A DNA stretch of 62,475 nt. Origin: Promicromonospora citrea (GTDB lineage Bacteria > Actinomycetota > Actinomycetes > Actinomycetales > Cellulomonadaceae). The DNA is taken from the NCBI RefSeq assembly GCF_013004695.1, contig NZ_JABEMG010000010.1, forward strand, positions 1-62,475. Direction: 5' to 3'. Positions 51,205 through 61,015 of the stretch are shown one piece after another; position 1 is the stretch's first letter; each line of letters starts with the position of its first letter. Under the pieces are notes generated by a model, which had not been told where the DNA came from, did no database searches, and saw only the letters and a list, made by a program, of their open reading frames with translations. The position numbers and the translations under genes were made by a program.

Positions 51205-52289
51205 ACCGCACCCTGCCGCCGCGTCGGCCCGCCGCCCGCCGCGCGACCGCCGTCGCCGCCACCGGCCTGTTCCTCTCCGGGCTCGTCACCGGCTGCTCCG
51301 CCGCCGACGACGCCTCCGCCCAGGACACGATCGTGGTCTCCACGTTCCCGTTCGGCGTGGAGGAGTTCCAGGAGGCGGTGATCGACCCCTTCACGGCCGA
51401 GACCGGCATCGAGGTCGAGGTCGAGACCGGGTCGAACGCCGACCGGCTCTCCCAGCTCCAGGTGGCGGGCGACGACTCGGGCATCGACGTCATGCTCCTG
51501 TCCGACTACTACGCGGCGCTGGGCCAGGAGACCGACCTGTTCCAGGACGTCGACGCCGCGAAGGTCCCGTCGCTGGACGAGGTCGCCGACTTCGCGCTCG
51601 AGGACGGCTACGCGGGCCCCGCGTACAGCTACCAGCTCAACGGCACGATCTACGCCACGGACGCGCTCTCGGCCGACGAGGCCGCGGACTGGGACCTGTA
51701 CGGCGACCCCGCGCACGCCGGTGAGCTCGCGCTGCCGGACATCTCGGTCACCGCGGGTCAGCTCATGGTCTCGGGCGTCGGCGAGGCGTACGGTGACGGC
51801 CCCTACGACATCGACACCGCGCTCGGGACCCTCGGCGGGTGGGCGCCGGGCATCCTGCAGTTCTACTCGTCGTCGACCGAGGTGACCAACCTCCTCACCC
51901 AGGGCGAGATCGTCGCGGCGGACTCGCTGAGCGGGTTCGCGACCGACCTGGTCGCCTCCGGCGAGCCGTTCGCGTGGACGCCGCCGGCGACCGGCCGCTA
52001 CATGGCCACCAACCGCGCCATGGTCCCGGCGGGGGCACCGAACATCGACGGCGCGCACCGCTTCATCGACTACCTGCTCTCGGCCGAGGCGCAGACCCGG
52101 TCCGCCGAGCTGGTCGGCGACCTGCCGGTCAACCCCGGTGCGACGGTCCCCGACACGATCTCCGCCGTCGTCGGCGACATCGCGGACGACCCGGTCGCCG
52201 CGGGCTACGCGACGCTCGACCCGGCAGAGCTCGTCCCGACGCGCGGCGAGTGGGTCGACCGGTTCGCGCGCGAGGTGACGGCCGGCTGA
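51201..52289 (+). CDS. ABC transporter substrate-binding lipoprotein, PotD type
   Basis: 362 residues. A Tat-like Arg-rich start (RRPAARRATAVAATG) leads to lipobox VTGC (Cys about 33). The mature domain fits the PotD/PotF class of extracellular solute-binding proteins: VSTFPFGVEEFQEAVIDPFTAETGIEVEVETG (parts), VMLLSDYYAA, WTPPATGRYMATNRAMVPAGAPN. The stop shares one base with the start of the deaminase gene, unusual for polyamine importers and suggesting that the solute is a substrate of that enzyme. Confidence 0.92.
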   Translation: MNRTLPPRRPAARRATAVAATGLFLSGLVTGCSAADDASAQDTIVVSTFPFGVEEFQEAVIDPFTAETGIEVEVETGSNADRLSQLQVAGDDSGIDVMLLSDYYAALGQETDLFQDVDAAKVPSLDEVADFALEDGYAGPAYSYQLNGTIYATDALSADEAADWDLYGDPAHAGELALPDISVTAGQLMVSGVGEAYGDGPYDIDTALGTLGGWAPGILQFYSSSTEVTNLLTQGEIVAADSLSGFATDLVASGEPFAWTPPATGRYMATNRAMVPAGAPNIDGAHRFIDYLLSAEAQTRSAELVGDLPVNPGATVPDTISAVVGDIADDPVAAGYATLDPAELVPTRGEWVDRFAREVTAG

Positions 52290-53398
52290 TGGGCGCCGAC
52301 ACCCGAACGCTGCTCGACCGGATGCCGAAGGTCGACCTGCACTGCCACCTCATCGGCACCGTCCGGGCCTCGACGTTCGCGGAGCTCGCCCGGCGCGAGC
52401 GTCTCGACCTGCCCGCGGAGCCCGAGCGCATCTACGCCGACGTCAACTCGCTGCCGCCCGACCCGGACCTGTACCGCGACACGCGGGTCCCGGTGCCGCA
52501 GGGGCGTGCGGCGGACGAGCCGGAGGTGTCGTACTCGCTGTTCCAGACGTCGCGCTGGGTGACCCAGGTGCTGCGCGACGCCGACGACCTGACGCGGATC
52601 ACATACGAGGCGTTCGAGGCGGCGCACCGCACGAGCGCGACGCGGCACCTGGAGGTGTCGTTCGACGCCGTGCCGGAGCACCTGGCGTCGCTCGGCTACC
52701 TCGGGTGCGTCGAGGCGTACGCGGAGGGGATCCGGCTGGCGGAGCGTGACTTCGGCATGTCGGGCCGGCTGATCGCCGCGATCGACCGGTCGGGCTCGGG
52801 CGAGGAGGCGCTGGAGCGCGTCCGGACGGTGGTCGACCACCCGCACGAGTACGTGGCGGGGATCGGTCTCGACAACCTGGAGACGGCGGGGCCGCCCGAG
52901 CGGTTCGCGGACGCCTACCGGCTCGCGGGGGAGGCGGGGCTGGGCCGCACGGCGCACTCGTCGGAGCACGCGCCGGTCGCGGTGAACACGATCACCTGCC
53001 TGGACACGCTGGGCTGCGACCGCATCGACCACGGGTACTTCGTGCTCGAGGACGACGACGTGGTGGCGCGGGTGCGCGACGAGCAGGTGCCGTTCACGGT
53101 GATCTCCACGACGTCGCGCCGGTCGTGGCGGCCGTGGCGGCGGGCCTCGATCGCGGCGATGCTCGAGGCGGGGCTGAACGTGGTTCCTGCGAGCGACGAC
53201 CCGGGGATGTTCCCGACCACGCTGGCGGGCGAGTACCGGATCCTCGCCGAGGACCTGGGCGTCCCGGTGCCCCGGCTGCGCGCGATGGCGCTGGCGGGGG
53301 TCGAGGCGTCGTGGCTGCCGTCCGCCGAGAAGGCGGCGCTGCGCGCGCGGTTCGAGCGGGAGCTGGACGAGCTCGGGGTGCCCGCGCAGGAGGCATGA
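52289..53398 (+). CDS. Adenosine deaminase-family amidohydrolase
   Basis: 369 residues. VDLHCHLIGTVRASTFAEL replaces the usual HLDG (HCHL keeps the two metal His); GLDNLETAGPPERFADAYRLA, RTAHSSEHAP (Glu in place of the HAGE motif), DRIDHGYF and PASDDPGMFPT complete the active site, with the STTSRRSW stretch in the usual NTSN position. The fold and metal site are of the deaminase family, but three purine-recognition motifs differ, so the substrate may be a modified purine or another amine. It is translationally coupled to the PotABCD-type importer. Confidence 0.85.
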   Translation: MGADTRTLLDRMPKVDLHCHLIGTVRASTFAELARRERLDLPAEPERIYADVNSLPPDPDLYRDTRVPVPQGRAADEPEVSYSLFQTSRWVTQVLRDADDLTRITYEAFEAAHRTSATRHLEVSFDAVPEHLASLGYLGCVEAYAEGIRLAERDFGMSGRLIAAIDRSGSGEEALERVRTVVDHPHEYVAGIGLDNLETAGPPERFADAYRLAGEAGLGRTAHSSEHAPVAVNTITCLDTLGCDRIDHGYFVLEDDDVVARVRDEQVPFTVISTTSRRSWRPWRRASIAAMLEAGLNVVPASDDPGMFPTTLAGEYRILAEDLGVPVPRLRAMALAGVEASWLPSAEKAALRARFERELDELGVPAQEA

Positions 53399-53470
53399 CG
53401 ACCGGTCGGACCGGGTGAGGTCGCGATATCTCGTGGCCGCCGCAGGAGCGTGAGCCTAGCGTTGACGCCC

Positions 53471-54601
53471 ATGAGCACCCTTCGCGCCGTCCCCGAGCCC
53501 GAGCCCGCCGTCGCACCCATCGCCGTGCGGGCCGCCGCGCCCGCCGCGCCGCCCGTCCCCACGGCAGGCGGCCTGAGCTGGCGCGCCTGGGCGCGCGACG
53601 ACGTCCCGGCCCTCGCCGCGCTCATGCGCACCGTCGACGAGGCGGACGGCCGCTCCTGGTTCATGTCCCCGGAGGAGGTCGCCGAGCTGCTCGACGCCCC
53701 GCACGGCGACCCCGCGACCGACACGCTCGTCGGCCTGGACGCCGACGGCGCGCTGGTCGCGCACGCCTCCGTCGAGCGGTCCTCCACGGACGGCGTCGAC
53801 ACGCTGCGCGCGGAGCTCGGCGGCGGCGTGCACCCTGGCCGGCGCGGTGAGGGCATCGGGACGGAGCTGCTGGCGTGGGCGGTCGGCCGGGCACGGCAGG
53901 TGCTCGCGGCGTCGGGCACGGACGACCGGCTGGCCGCCCTGCCCGGGCGCATCGCCCTGCACCTCGAGGACTCCGACCCCGCCGAGCGCGTCGACCTGGC
54001 ACGCGCCGCGGGCTTCACGCCCATCCGGTTCTACGCCAACCTCGTGCGCGACCTCGCCGAGCCCGTCCCCGCGATCGGTGTGGAGCCGCCGCTGCGGATC
54101 GTGCCGTGGTCGGACGCGCTGGAGGACGCCACGCGGCTGGCCCGCAACGACGCGTTCCGCGACCACTGGGGCAGCCAGCCGCGCACCCCCGAGGCGTGGC
54201 GCGCCTACCGCAGCATGTTCGCCCCGCAGTGGTCGTTCGTCGTGGTCGACGACTCGGTGGACCATCCCGGGTCCGCGACCGAGCACCCGGGCGACGAGTC
54301 GGTCCCGCCGGGCACGCCCTACGTCGTCGGCCTGCACCGGGCCGAGCGTTACGAGCACGACTGGGAGACCCAGGGGTACACCGCCGGCTACACCGGGCTG
54401 CTGGGCGTGCGCCGCGCCTACCGCGGGCGCCGGGTCGCGGCCGCACTGCTCACGCACGCGATGCGAGCGTTCGCCGCCGACGGTATGCAGAAGGCGGAGC
54501 TCGACGTCGACACCGCCAACCCCACCGGTGCGACCGGGCTGTACGCCCGGCTGGGCTACACCAAGAACGACGGCTCGACGCTGTACACGATCGAGCTCTG
54601 A
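53471..54601 (+). CDS. Double-domain GNAT N-acetyltransferase
   Basis: 376 residues. Two GNAT domains: the first (about 36-180) has GGGVHPGRRGEGIGTELLAWA, the second (about 200-376) ends in GVRRAYRGRRVAAALLTHAMRA and TANPTGATGLYARLGY. Similar double-domain proteins are aminoglycoside- or mycothiol-type acetyltransferases. TAGCGT before the ATG suggests leaderless expression. A close paralogue follows 26 bases downstream. Confidence 0.9.
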   Translation: MSTLRAVPEPEPAVAPIAVRAAAPAAPPVPTAGGLSWRAWARDDVPALAALMRTVDEADGRSWFMSPEEVAELLDAPHGDPATDTLVGLDADGALVAHASVERSSTDGVDTLRAELGGGVHPGRRGEGIGTELLAWAVGRARQVLAASGTDDRLAALPGRIALHLEDSDPAERVDLARAAGFTPIRFYANLVRDLAEPVPAIGVEPPLRIVPWSDALEDATRLARNDAFRDHWGSQPRTPEAWRAYRSMFAPQWSFVVVDDSVDHPGSATEHPGDESVPPGTPYVVGLHRAERYEHDWETQGYTAGYTGLLGVRRAYRGRRVAAALLTHAMRAFAADGMQKAELDVDTANPTGATGLYARLGYTKNDGSTLYTIEL

Positions 54602-54627
54602 CCCACCGGCCCGCACGAGGGAGCACC

Positions 54628-55752
54628 ATGACCGCCGAGACCCCCCTGGCCCCCATCGCGGAGCGCGCCACCGCGCCCGCGACCCTGGCCCTGCCCACGG
54701 CGGGCGGCCTGTCCTGGCGCCCCGCGACCCGGGACGACGTGCCCGCCTGGCTGCTGCTGCGCCACCACATCGCGCGCGTCGACGCCGAGCCGTTCCTCGC
54801 GACCCTCGAGGAGCTCGAGGAGCTGTTCGACGGCGACTGGCGCGACATGTCCGCCGACTCGCTGCTCGGCTTCTCCACGTCCCCCGCCGACGACGGCGCC
54901 CTCGTCGCCTGGGCGCACGTCGAGGCCCCGCCGGGCGACGTCTCGCAGGTGCGCGCCTTCACCTGGGGCGGCGTGCACCCGGACCACCGCGGCCAGGGCA
55001 TCGGGCGCGAGCTGCTCGCCTGGGAGATCGGGCGGGCCCGGCAGAAGCTCGCGGCGTCGGGCAAGGACGTGCCCGGCCGCATCGCCGTCTTCGCCGAGGA
55101 CGACGCGCCCGCCGCCACCCTGCACCTCTACGAGCGCGCCGGCATGACGCCGCGGCGCTACTACTCCGACCTCGCCCGCCCGCTGACCGGCCCCGACGCC
55201 GGGCCCGTGCCCGAGGTGGAGCTGACCGGCTCGCTGCGGCTCGTGCCGTGGTCGACGGAGCTCGACGAGGCCACCCGGCTCGCGCACAACGACGCCTTCC
55301 GCGACCACTGGGGCAGCCAGCCGCAGGCCCCGGGGCAGTGGACGCAGCGCGCCGGCTTCGCGCCCGAGTGGTCGTTCGTGGTGGTCGACGACGCGCCCGA
55401 CGTCGACGCGCTGCTCGCCTCGCCCGACACCGACGCCGACACGGCGGCCGCCCTGCGCGCCGGCGAGCCGTTCGTCGTGGGCTACCAGCTCGCCGGGCGG
55501 TACCCCGACGACTTCGCGGTGCGCGGGTACTCGTTCGGGTACACCGACATCCTCGGGGCACGGCGCGCGTACCGGGGACGCCGGATCGCGCTCGCGGCGC
55601 TCGCCGCGGGCATGCGGGCGTTCGCGGCCGACGGCATGGAGTACGCCGCCCTCGACGTCGACACCGCCAACCCGAGCGGCGCGCACGGCCTGTACGCGAG
55701 CCTGGGCTACGTCAAGCAGTCCGGGTCACGGATGCTGTCGATCGAGCTGTGA
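54628..55752 (+). CDS. Double-domain GNAT N-acetyltransferase, paralogue of the preceding gene
   Basis: 374 residues with GAGGGAGC upstream. Same layout as its neighbour: PTAGGLSWR start, GGVHPDHRGQGIGRELLAWE in domain 1, NDAFRDHWGSQP in the middle, LGARRAYRGRRIALAALAAGMRAFAADGM and TANPSGAHGLYASLGY at the end. The shared long identical segments show a tandem duplication. The two copies differ most in the acceptor-side loops of domain 1, suggesting different substrates. Confidence 0.9.
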   Translation: MTAETPLAPIAERATAPATLALPTAGGLSWRPATRDDVPAWLLLRHHIARVDAEPFLATLEELEELFDGDWRDMSADSLLGFSTSPADDGALVAWAHVEAPPGDVSQVRAFTWGGVHPDHRGQGIGRELLAWEIGRARQKLAASGKDVPGRIAVFAEDDAPAATLHLYERAGMTPRRYYSDLARPLTGPDAGPVPEVELTGSLRLVPWSTELDEATRLAHNDAFRDHWGSQPQAPGQWTQRAGFAPEWSFVVVDDAPDVDALLASPDTDADTAAALRAGEPFVVGYQLAGRYPDDFAVRGYSFGYTDILGARRAYRGRRIALAALAAGMRAFAADGMEYAALDVDTANPSGAHGLYASLGYVKQSGSRMLSIEL

Positions 55753-55763
55753 GCCCTGCGCCG

Positions 55764-56576
55764 TCAGCGGGCGAGCCGCTGACGCCGGGCCTCGTAGAGC
55801 ACCACGGTCGCGGCGTTGGCCGCGTTGAGCGAGCTGGCCGAGCCGGTCATCGGGATGCTCAGCGTCACGTCGGCGGCGTCCAGCCACGCGCGGGTCAGGC
55901 CCGCGGTCTCGCTGCCGACCAGCAGCAGCACCGGCTGCGTCAGGTCGAACCCGGACACCTCCGCGTCCCCGTGCTCGTCCGTCGCGGCGACGACGACGGG
56001 CACGCCCGCGGCCCGGCGCTGCTCCACCCACGCCATGACCTCGGCCGTGGACGGCGCCCGCACCACCGGCGTCGCGAAGAACGAGCCGGTGGTGGCGCGG
56101 ACCGCCTTGGGGTCGTACGCGTCGGCGGCGTGCCCGGTGGTGATGACGCCGTGCGCGCCGAACGCGTCCGCCGACCGCACCACCGCGCCGACGTTGCCGG
56201 GCTGCGAGGGCCGGTCGAACACGACACCCAGGAAGTCGGGCCCGGTCTCGATGCGGTCCAGGTCGTCCGGTCGCATCCCGACCACGGCGAGCAGCTCCGC
56301 CTCGTCCTTCTCGGCGAGCTCCGCCAGCAGGTCGGGCGCCATGCGCACGTGCTCGACGCCCGGGTGCGCCGCGAGCAGGTCCCGGGCCCACTGCGAGAGC
56401 CGGCGCTCGCCGTCGTACAGCAGGGCCCGGATCTCCCAGCCGTGCTCCACCGCCATGGTGACCGGCCGCACCCCCTGCACCAGGAACTCGCCGGCCCGGT
56501 GCCGCTTGTTGCGGTTGGTCAGGAGGGTCTGGAGCTGCTGGAACCGTGCGTTGCGCGAGGAGATGCGGGTGGCCAC
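55764..56576 (-). CDS. SpoU/TrmH-family RNA 2'-O-methyltransferase
   Basis: 270 residues from GTG. The N-terminal RNA-binding region (RNARFQQLQTLLTNRNKRHRAGEFLVQG, parts) is followed by the knotted SPOUT domain: FDRPSQPGNVGAVVRSADAFG (motif 1, Asn and Arg), LLLVGSETAGLTRAWLD (motif 2) and IPMTGSASSLNAANAATVVLYEARRQ (motif 3, parts). Members methylate ribose in rRNA or tRNA with SAM. The GTG lies upstream of the first homology; GGATGG is nearby. It converges on the GNAT pair. Confidence 0.92.
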   Translation of the reverse strand: MATRISSRNARFQQLQTLLTNRNKRHRAGEFLVQGVRPVTMAVEHGWEIRALLYDGERRLSQWARDLLAAHPGVEHVRMAPDLLAELAEKDEAELLAVVGMRPDDLDRIETGPDFLGVVFDRPSQPGNVGAVVRSADAFGAHGVITTGHAADAYDPKAVRATTGSFFATPVVRAPSTAEVMAWVEQRRAAGVPVVVAATDEHGDAEVSGFDLTQPVLLLVGSETAGLTRAWLDAADVTLSIPMTGSASSLNAANAATVVLYEARRQRLAR

Positions 56577-56625
56577 GCGACCATCCAACCATCCGGACCG
56601 GCCCGGCACGCCCGGTCACGCCGCC

Positions 56626-57393
56626 TCAGCGGCGCAGCAGGCGCGCCATCGCGGTGCGCGCGGCCTCCGAGGCGAACAGCTCGGCGGAGGCGGTGACCGC
56701 CGCGTCCACGTGCGCGTCGAACCGGGCCAGCACGTCGGCGTTGAGCAGCGCCTTGGTCGCCGTGAGGCCCTGCGGGTGGGCGGCCGCGAGGTCGGCCAGG
56801 ACGGCGTCGACCGCGGTGTCGAGCGTGTCCGGCGGCACCGCGTCCGTGACCAGGCCGTGCGCGGCGGCCTCGGCCGCGGTGAACGTCGCCCCGGTGAGGA
56901 ACGTGCGCGACGCCGCGCGCGGCGTCATCCGCGGCAGCACCGCGAGCGAGATGACGGCGGGCGTGAGCGCGAGCCGCGCCTCGGTGAACGCGTAGGTGAG
57001 CGTGTCGGCGCTGATCGCGACGTCGCACGCGGCCACGAGCCCGATGCCCCCCGCCCGCACCGGCCCGTGCACGCGCGCGACGACGGGCAGCGGCGCGGCG
57101 AGGATCGCACGCAGCACCTCGGCCAGGCGGCGCGCGGACGACTCCATGCCGACGTCGAGCGCCTCGGTGAGGTCGGCCCCGGAGCAGAACGCCGGGCCGG
57201 CGGCGGCCAGGACGACGGCGCGGGCGCCGTCGCGCTCCGCACGGTCGAGGGCCGCCTCGAGCTCGTCGAGCAGGGCGCCCGAGAGCGCGTTGCGCCGGGG
57301 ACCGTCCAGCGTGAGGCGGGCGTACGGCGTGGGCTCGCCGTCGGGCGGGGTGACCGCGGCGACCTCGTAGCTGACGAGGGGCTGACTGGGCAT
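56626..57393 (-). CDS. Enoyl-CoA hydratase, probable methylglutaconyl-CoA hydratase type
   Basis: 255 residues, usual crotonase length. RRNALSGALLDELEAAL, AAGPAFCSGADLTEAL (oxyanion Gly), VHGPVRAGGIGLVAACDVAISA and EARLALTPAVISLAVLPRM carry the family signature. GGAGGACC lies ten bases before the ATG. It is divergent from the acyl-CoA dehydrogenase and shares the promoter region with a TetR site, fitting the leucine-type catabolic cluster. The exact CoA ester is not certain. Confidence 0.87.
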   Translation of the reverse strand: MPSQPLVSYEVAAVTPPDGEPTPYARLTLDGPRRNALSGALLDELEAALDRAERDGARAVVLAAAGPAFCSGADLTEALDVGMESSARRLAEVLRAILAAPLPVVARVHGPVRAGGIGLVAACDVAISADTLTYAFTEARLALTPAVISLAVLPRMTPRAASRTFLTGATFTAAEAAAHGLVTDAVPPDTLDTAVDAVLADLAAAHPQGLTATKALLNADVLARFDAHVDAAVTASAELFASEAARTAMARLLRR

Positions 57394-57444
57394 GGGAAGA
57401 GGTCCTCCGGTGGGGCGTGGTCCGGCGTGGGTATGGCGTCGTGG

Positions 57445-57462
57445 GGTTAATGGTGGTTAACC
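57445..57462. promoter_or_regulatory. TetR operator GGTTAAT-N4-GTTAACC
   Basis: Arms GGTTAAT and GTTAACC are complementary at 6 of 7 positions around GGTG. It lies nine bases before the dehydrogenase start and 52 bases from the divergent hydratase, and matches the site at 59407-59424. Confidence 0.75.
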
Positions 57463-57470
57463 TCTGTGGC

Positions 57471-58646
57471 ATGCGCAACATGCATCCACCAGAGAACCCG
57501 GAGCTCACCAAGCTCCGGGACGCGGTCAGGGACTTCGCCGACCGCGAGATCGCGCCCCACATCGCCCGATGGGACAGGGAGAGTCGCCTGCCCGTCGAGG
57601 TGGTGCACCAGATGGGTGAGCTGGGCCTCTTCGGCCTGACCGCCCCGGAGGAGTACGGCGGGTCCGACCTCGGGCTCACCGGCCTCAGCATCGCGGTCGA
57701 GGAGATCGGCCGCGTCGACCAGTCCGTCGGGATCACGCTCGGGGCCGGTGTCGGCCTCGGCGTCGGGACCCTGCTGGCCTACGGCACGCAGGAGCAGAAG
57801 GAGACCTGGCTGCCGGACCTCGTGGCCGGCCGCACGCTCGGGGCGTTCGGCCTCACCGAGCCCGGCGCGGGCAGCGACGCCAACGCCATGGCCACCACGG
57901 CGGAGCTCGTCGACGGCCAGTGGGTCGTCAACGGCGCCAAGCAGTTCATCACCAACTCGGGTACGCCGATCACCAGCGTCTGCACCGTCGCGGCGCGCAC
58001 CGGCACCACGCCGGACGGCCACCCCGAGCTGAGCGCCGTCATCGTGCCGACCGACACGCCGGGGTACGTCGTCGAACCCCTGCACGACAAGATGAGCTGG
58101 CGCTCGTGCGACACCCACCCGCTGCGCTTCGAGGACGTGCGCGTGCCGGAGGCCAACCTGCTGGGCGTGCGCGGCAACGGGTTCAAGCAGCTCATGACCT
58201 GCCTGAACACCGGGCGTGTCGCCGTCGCCGCGCTCGCCACGGGCTGCATCCAGGCGATGCTCGAGCTCGCCGTCGAGCACGCGGGCGTGCGGCCGACGTT
58301 CGGCGGGCCGATCGGCCGCAAGCAGGGTGTGGCGTTCCAGATCGCCGACCTCGAGGTCATGCTCCAGGCGAGCCGCGCGCTCACCTACCGGGCGGCGATG
58401 CTCAAGGACACCGGGGCGCCGCTGGACGAGTTCCGCCGTGCGTCGTCGGTGGCCAAGCTGTACGCGACGGAGTCCGCCGTCACGGCCACGCGCATCGCGG
58501 CGCAGGTCTTCGGCGGGTACGGCGTCATGGAGGACGGCCCGATCGCGCGCTTCTACCGGGACGCCAAGGTGCTGGAGATCGGCGAGGGCACCTCGGAGCT
58601 GCAGCGCATGCTCATCGCCCGCGGCCTGGGTCTCCCGGTGGAGTAG
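57471..58646 (+). CDS. Acyl-CoA dehydrogenase (isovaleryl/short-chain type)
   Basis: 391 residues. LGAFGLTEPGAGSDANAMATTAEL is the FAD/substrate signature (parts); QFITNSGTPITSV follows; RMLTCLNTGR-type MTCLNTGRVAVAAL and YGGYGVMED-type VFGGYGVMEDGPIARFYRDAK (parts) and IGEGTSELQRMLIAR mark the C-terminal domain with the usual catalytic-region Glu. It oxidises an acyl-CoA and passes electrons to ETF. With the hydratase and biotin-dependent carboxylase it suggests leucine/isovalerate breakdown. Start is MRNMHP at 57471 or the next Met, three codons on. Confidence 0.92.
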   Translation: MRNMHPPENPELTKLRDAVRDFADREIAPHIARWDRESRLPVEVVHQMGELGLFGLTAPEEYGGSDLGLTGLSIAVEEIGRVDQSVGITLGAGVGLGVGTLLAYGTQEQKETWLPDLVAGRTLGAFGLTEPGAGSDANAMATTAELVDGQWVVNGAKQFITNSGTPITSVCTVAARTGTTPDGHPELSAVIVPTDTPGYVVEPLHDKMSWRSCDTHPLRFEDVRVPEANLLGVRGNGFKQLMTCLNTGRVAVAALATGCIQAMLELAVEHAGVRPTFGGPIGRKQGVAFQIADLEVMLQASRALTYRAAMLKDTGAPLDEFRRASSVAKLYATESAVTATRIAAQVFGGYGVMEDGPIARFYRDAKVLEIGEGTSELQRMLIARGLGLPVE

Positions 58647-58671
58647 GGGCCCGCTGGTTCCCGGGCGGGGT

Positions 58672-58747
58672 CCGCTGAGATCTGGTGTCCACGTCGAGAT
58701 CTGGCCGTGCACGGCCAGATCTCGACGGCAGCACCAGATCTCAGCGG
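58672..58747. repeat. Nested long palindrome (76 bases)
   Basis: Outer 16-base arms CCGCTGAGATCTGGTG / CACCAGATCTCAGCGG enclose, across four-base bulges, a 36-base perfect palindrome (58692-58727) centred on GTGCAC. GAGATCTGG appears four times, twice per strand. It lies between convergent genes and may work as a terminator or represent a mobile palindromic element. Confidence 0.85.
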
Positions 58748-58808
58748 CCGCGGCGGTCGGCGGCCGCGGCGGTCAGCGGCCGCGGCGGTCAGGGGCCGCA
58801 GCCGTCAC
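58745..58808. repeat. 16-base tandem repeats overlapping the tetR 3' end
   Basis: Three consecutive copies of CGGCCGCGGCGGTCRG at 58745, 58761 and 58777, then a degenerate fourth (GGGCCGCAGCCGTCAC) that includes the tetR stop. Slippage-type repeat. Confidence 0.85.
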
Positions 58809-59353
58809 GGGTGCAGGGCACGTACCGCCATACCCGTCAGCAGCGCGTGCATCGTCGCGCGGTTGATGCGGGCGCTGTGCGGGGTCGAGTTCAGCAGGCC
58901 GAAGGCGGCCTGCACCGCGGCACGCGCCTCGGCCGGGTCGAGGTCAGGTCGCAGGGGGCGCAGGGCGTCGGTCCAGACGTCGATGTAGGCGAGCTGGTGC
59001 TTGCGCACCTGGGCCCGTGCCTCGGTGCCCAGCACGTCCCACTCGCGCTCCTGGATGACGATGAGCGCGGGGTTGTCGAGCGCGAAGTCCGCGTGCCGTG
59101 CCACGAGCGCGTGCAGTGCGGCCTGTGGCGACGCCGCGCCCGACAGCAGCTCGCGCGCACCGGCCAGGAGCTGGTCCGAGGCGTGCAGCAGGCACTGGCC
59201 GAGGATGTCCTCCTTGCCCGCGAAGTGCTTGTACAGGGCGGGGCCGGAGACGCCGACGGCGGCGCCGATGTCGCCCATGGAGACGCCGTGGAAGCCGCGT
59301 GCCGCGAAGAGGTCGGCCGCCGTGTCCAGGATCTGCTGCCTGCGCGGTGTCAC
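58805..59353 (-). CDS. TetR-family regulator of the acyl-CoA catabolic cluster
   Basis: 182 residues from GTG. Helix-turn-helix GFHGVSMGDIGAAVGVSGPALYKHFAGKE (parts, about 20-50), then a TetR_C_27/FadR-like ligand domain. It lies between the dehydrogenase and the carboxylase genes; both have GGTTAAY-N4-GTTAACC sites. It probably releases DNA when an acyl-CoA binds. No ribosome site is seen; a GTG at 59401 would add 16 residues and overlap the operator-proximal DNA. Confidence 0.9.
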   Translation of the reverse strand: MTPRRQQILDTAADLFAARGFHGVSMGDIGAAVGVSGPALYKHFAGKEDILGQCLLHASDQLLAGARELLSGAASPQAALHALVARHADFALDNPALIVIQEREWDVLGTEARAQVRKHQLAYIDVWTDALRPLRPDLDPAEARAAVQAAFGLLNSTPHSARINRATMHALLTGMAVRALHP

Positions 59354-59406
59354 GAGAAGGAGTCTAGGGAGGTGAGCGGCACGAGGCCCGGAGGGTTCCA
59401 CGATGT

Positions 59407-59424
59407 GGTTAACGCGTGTTAACC
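59407..59424. promoter_or_regulatory. TetR operator GGTTAAC-N4-GTTAACC
   Basis: Perfect seven-base arms around GCGT, between the divergent TetR and carboxylase genes, 22 bases before the carboxylase start; TATGCT just downstream can be the -10 box of a leaderless carboxylase transcript. Confidence 0.8.
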
Positions 59425-59445
59425 CACCGGGCTATGCTGCGGCAC

Positions 59446-61008
<1,563 letters not shown>

Positions 61009-61015
61009 GGCACCC

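Noticed and set aside
52289-53398. Canonical adenosine deaminase (add).
   Set aside because: The fold and metal ligands match, but three substrate-recognition motifs differ, so a gene symbol is not justified.
58745-58808. Short tandem repeats considered as a CRISPR array.
   Set aside because: Repeats are 16 bases and directly adjacent with no spacers, and no cas genes are present.
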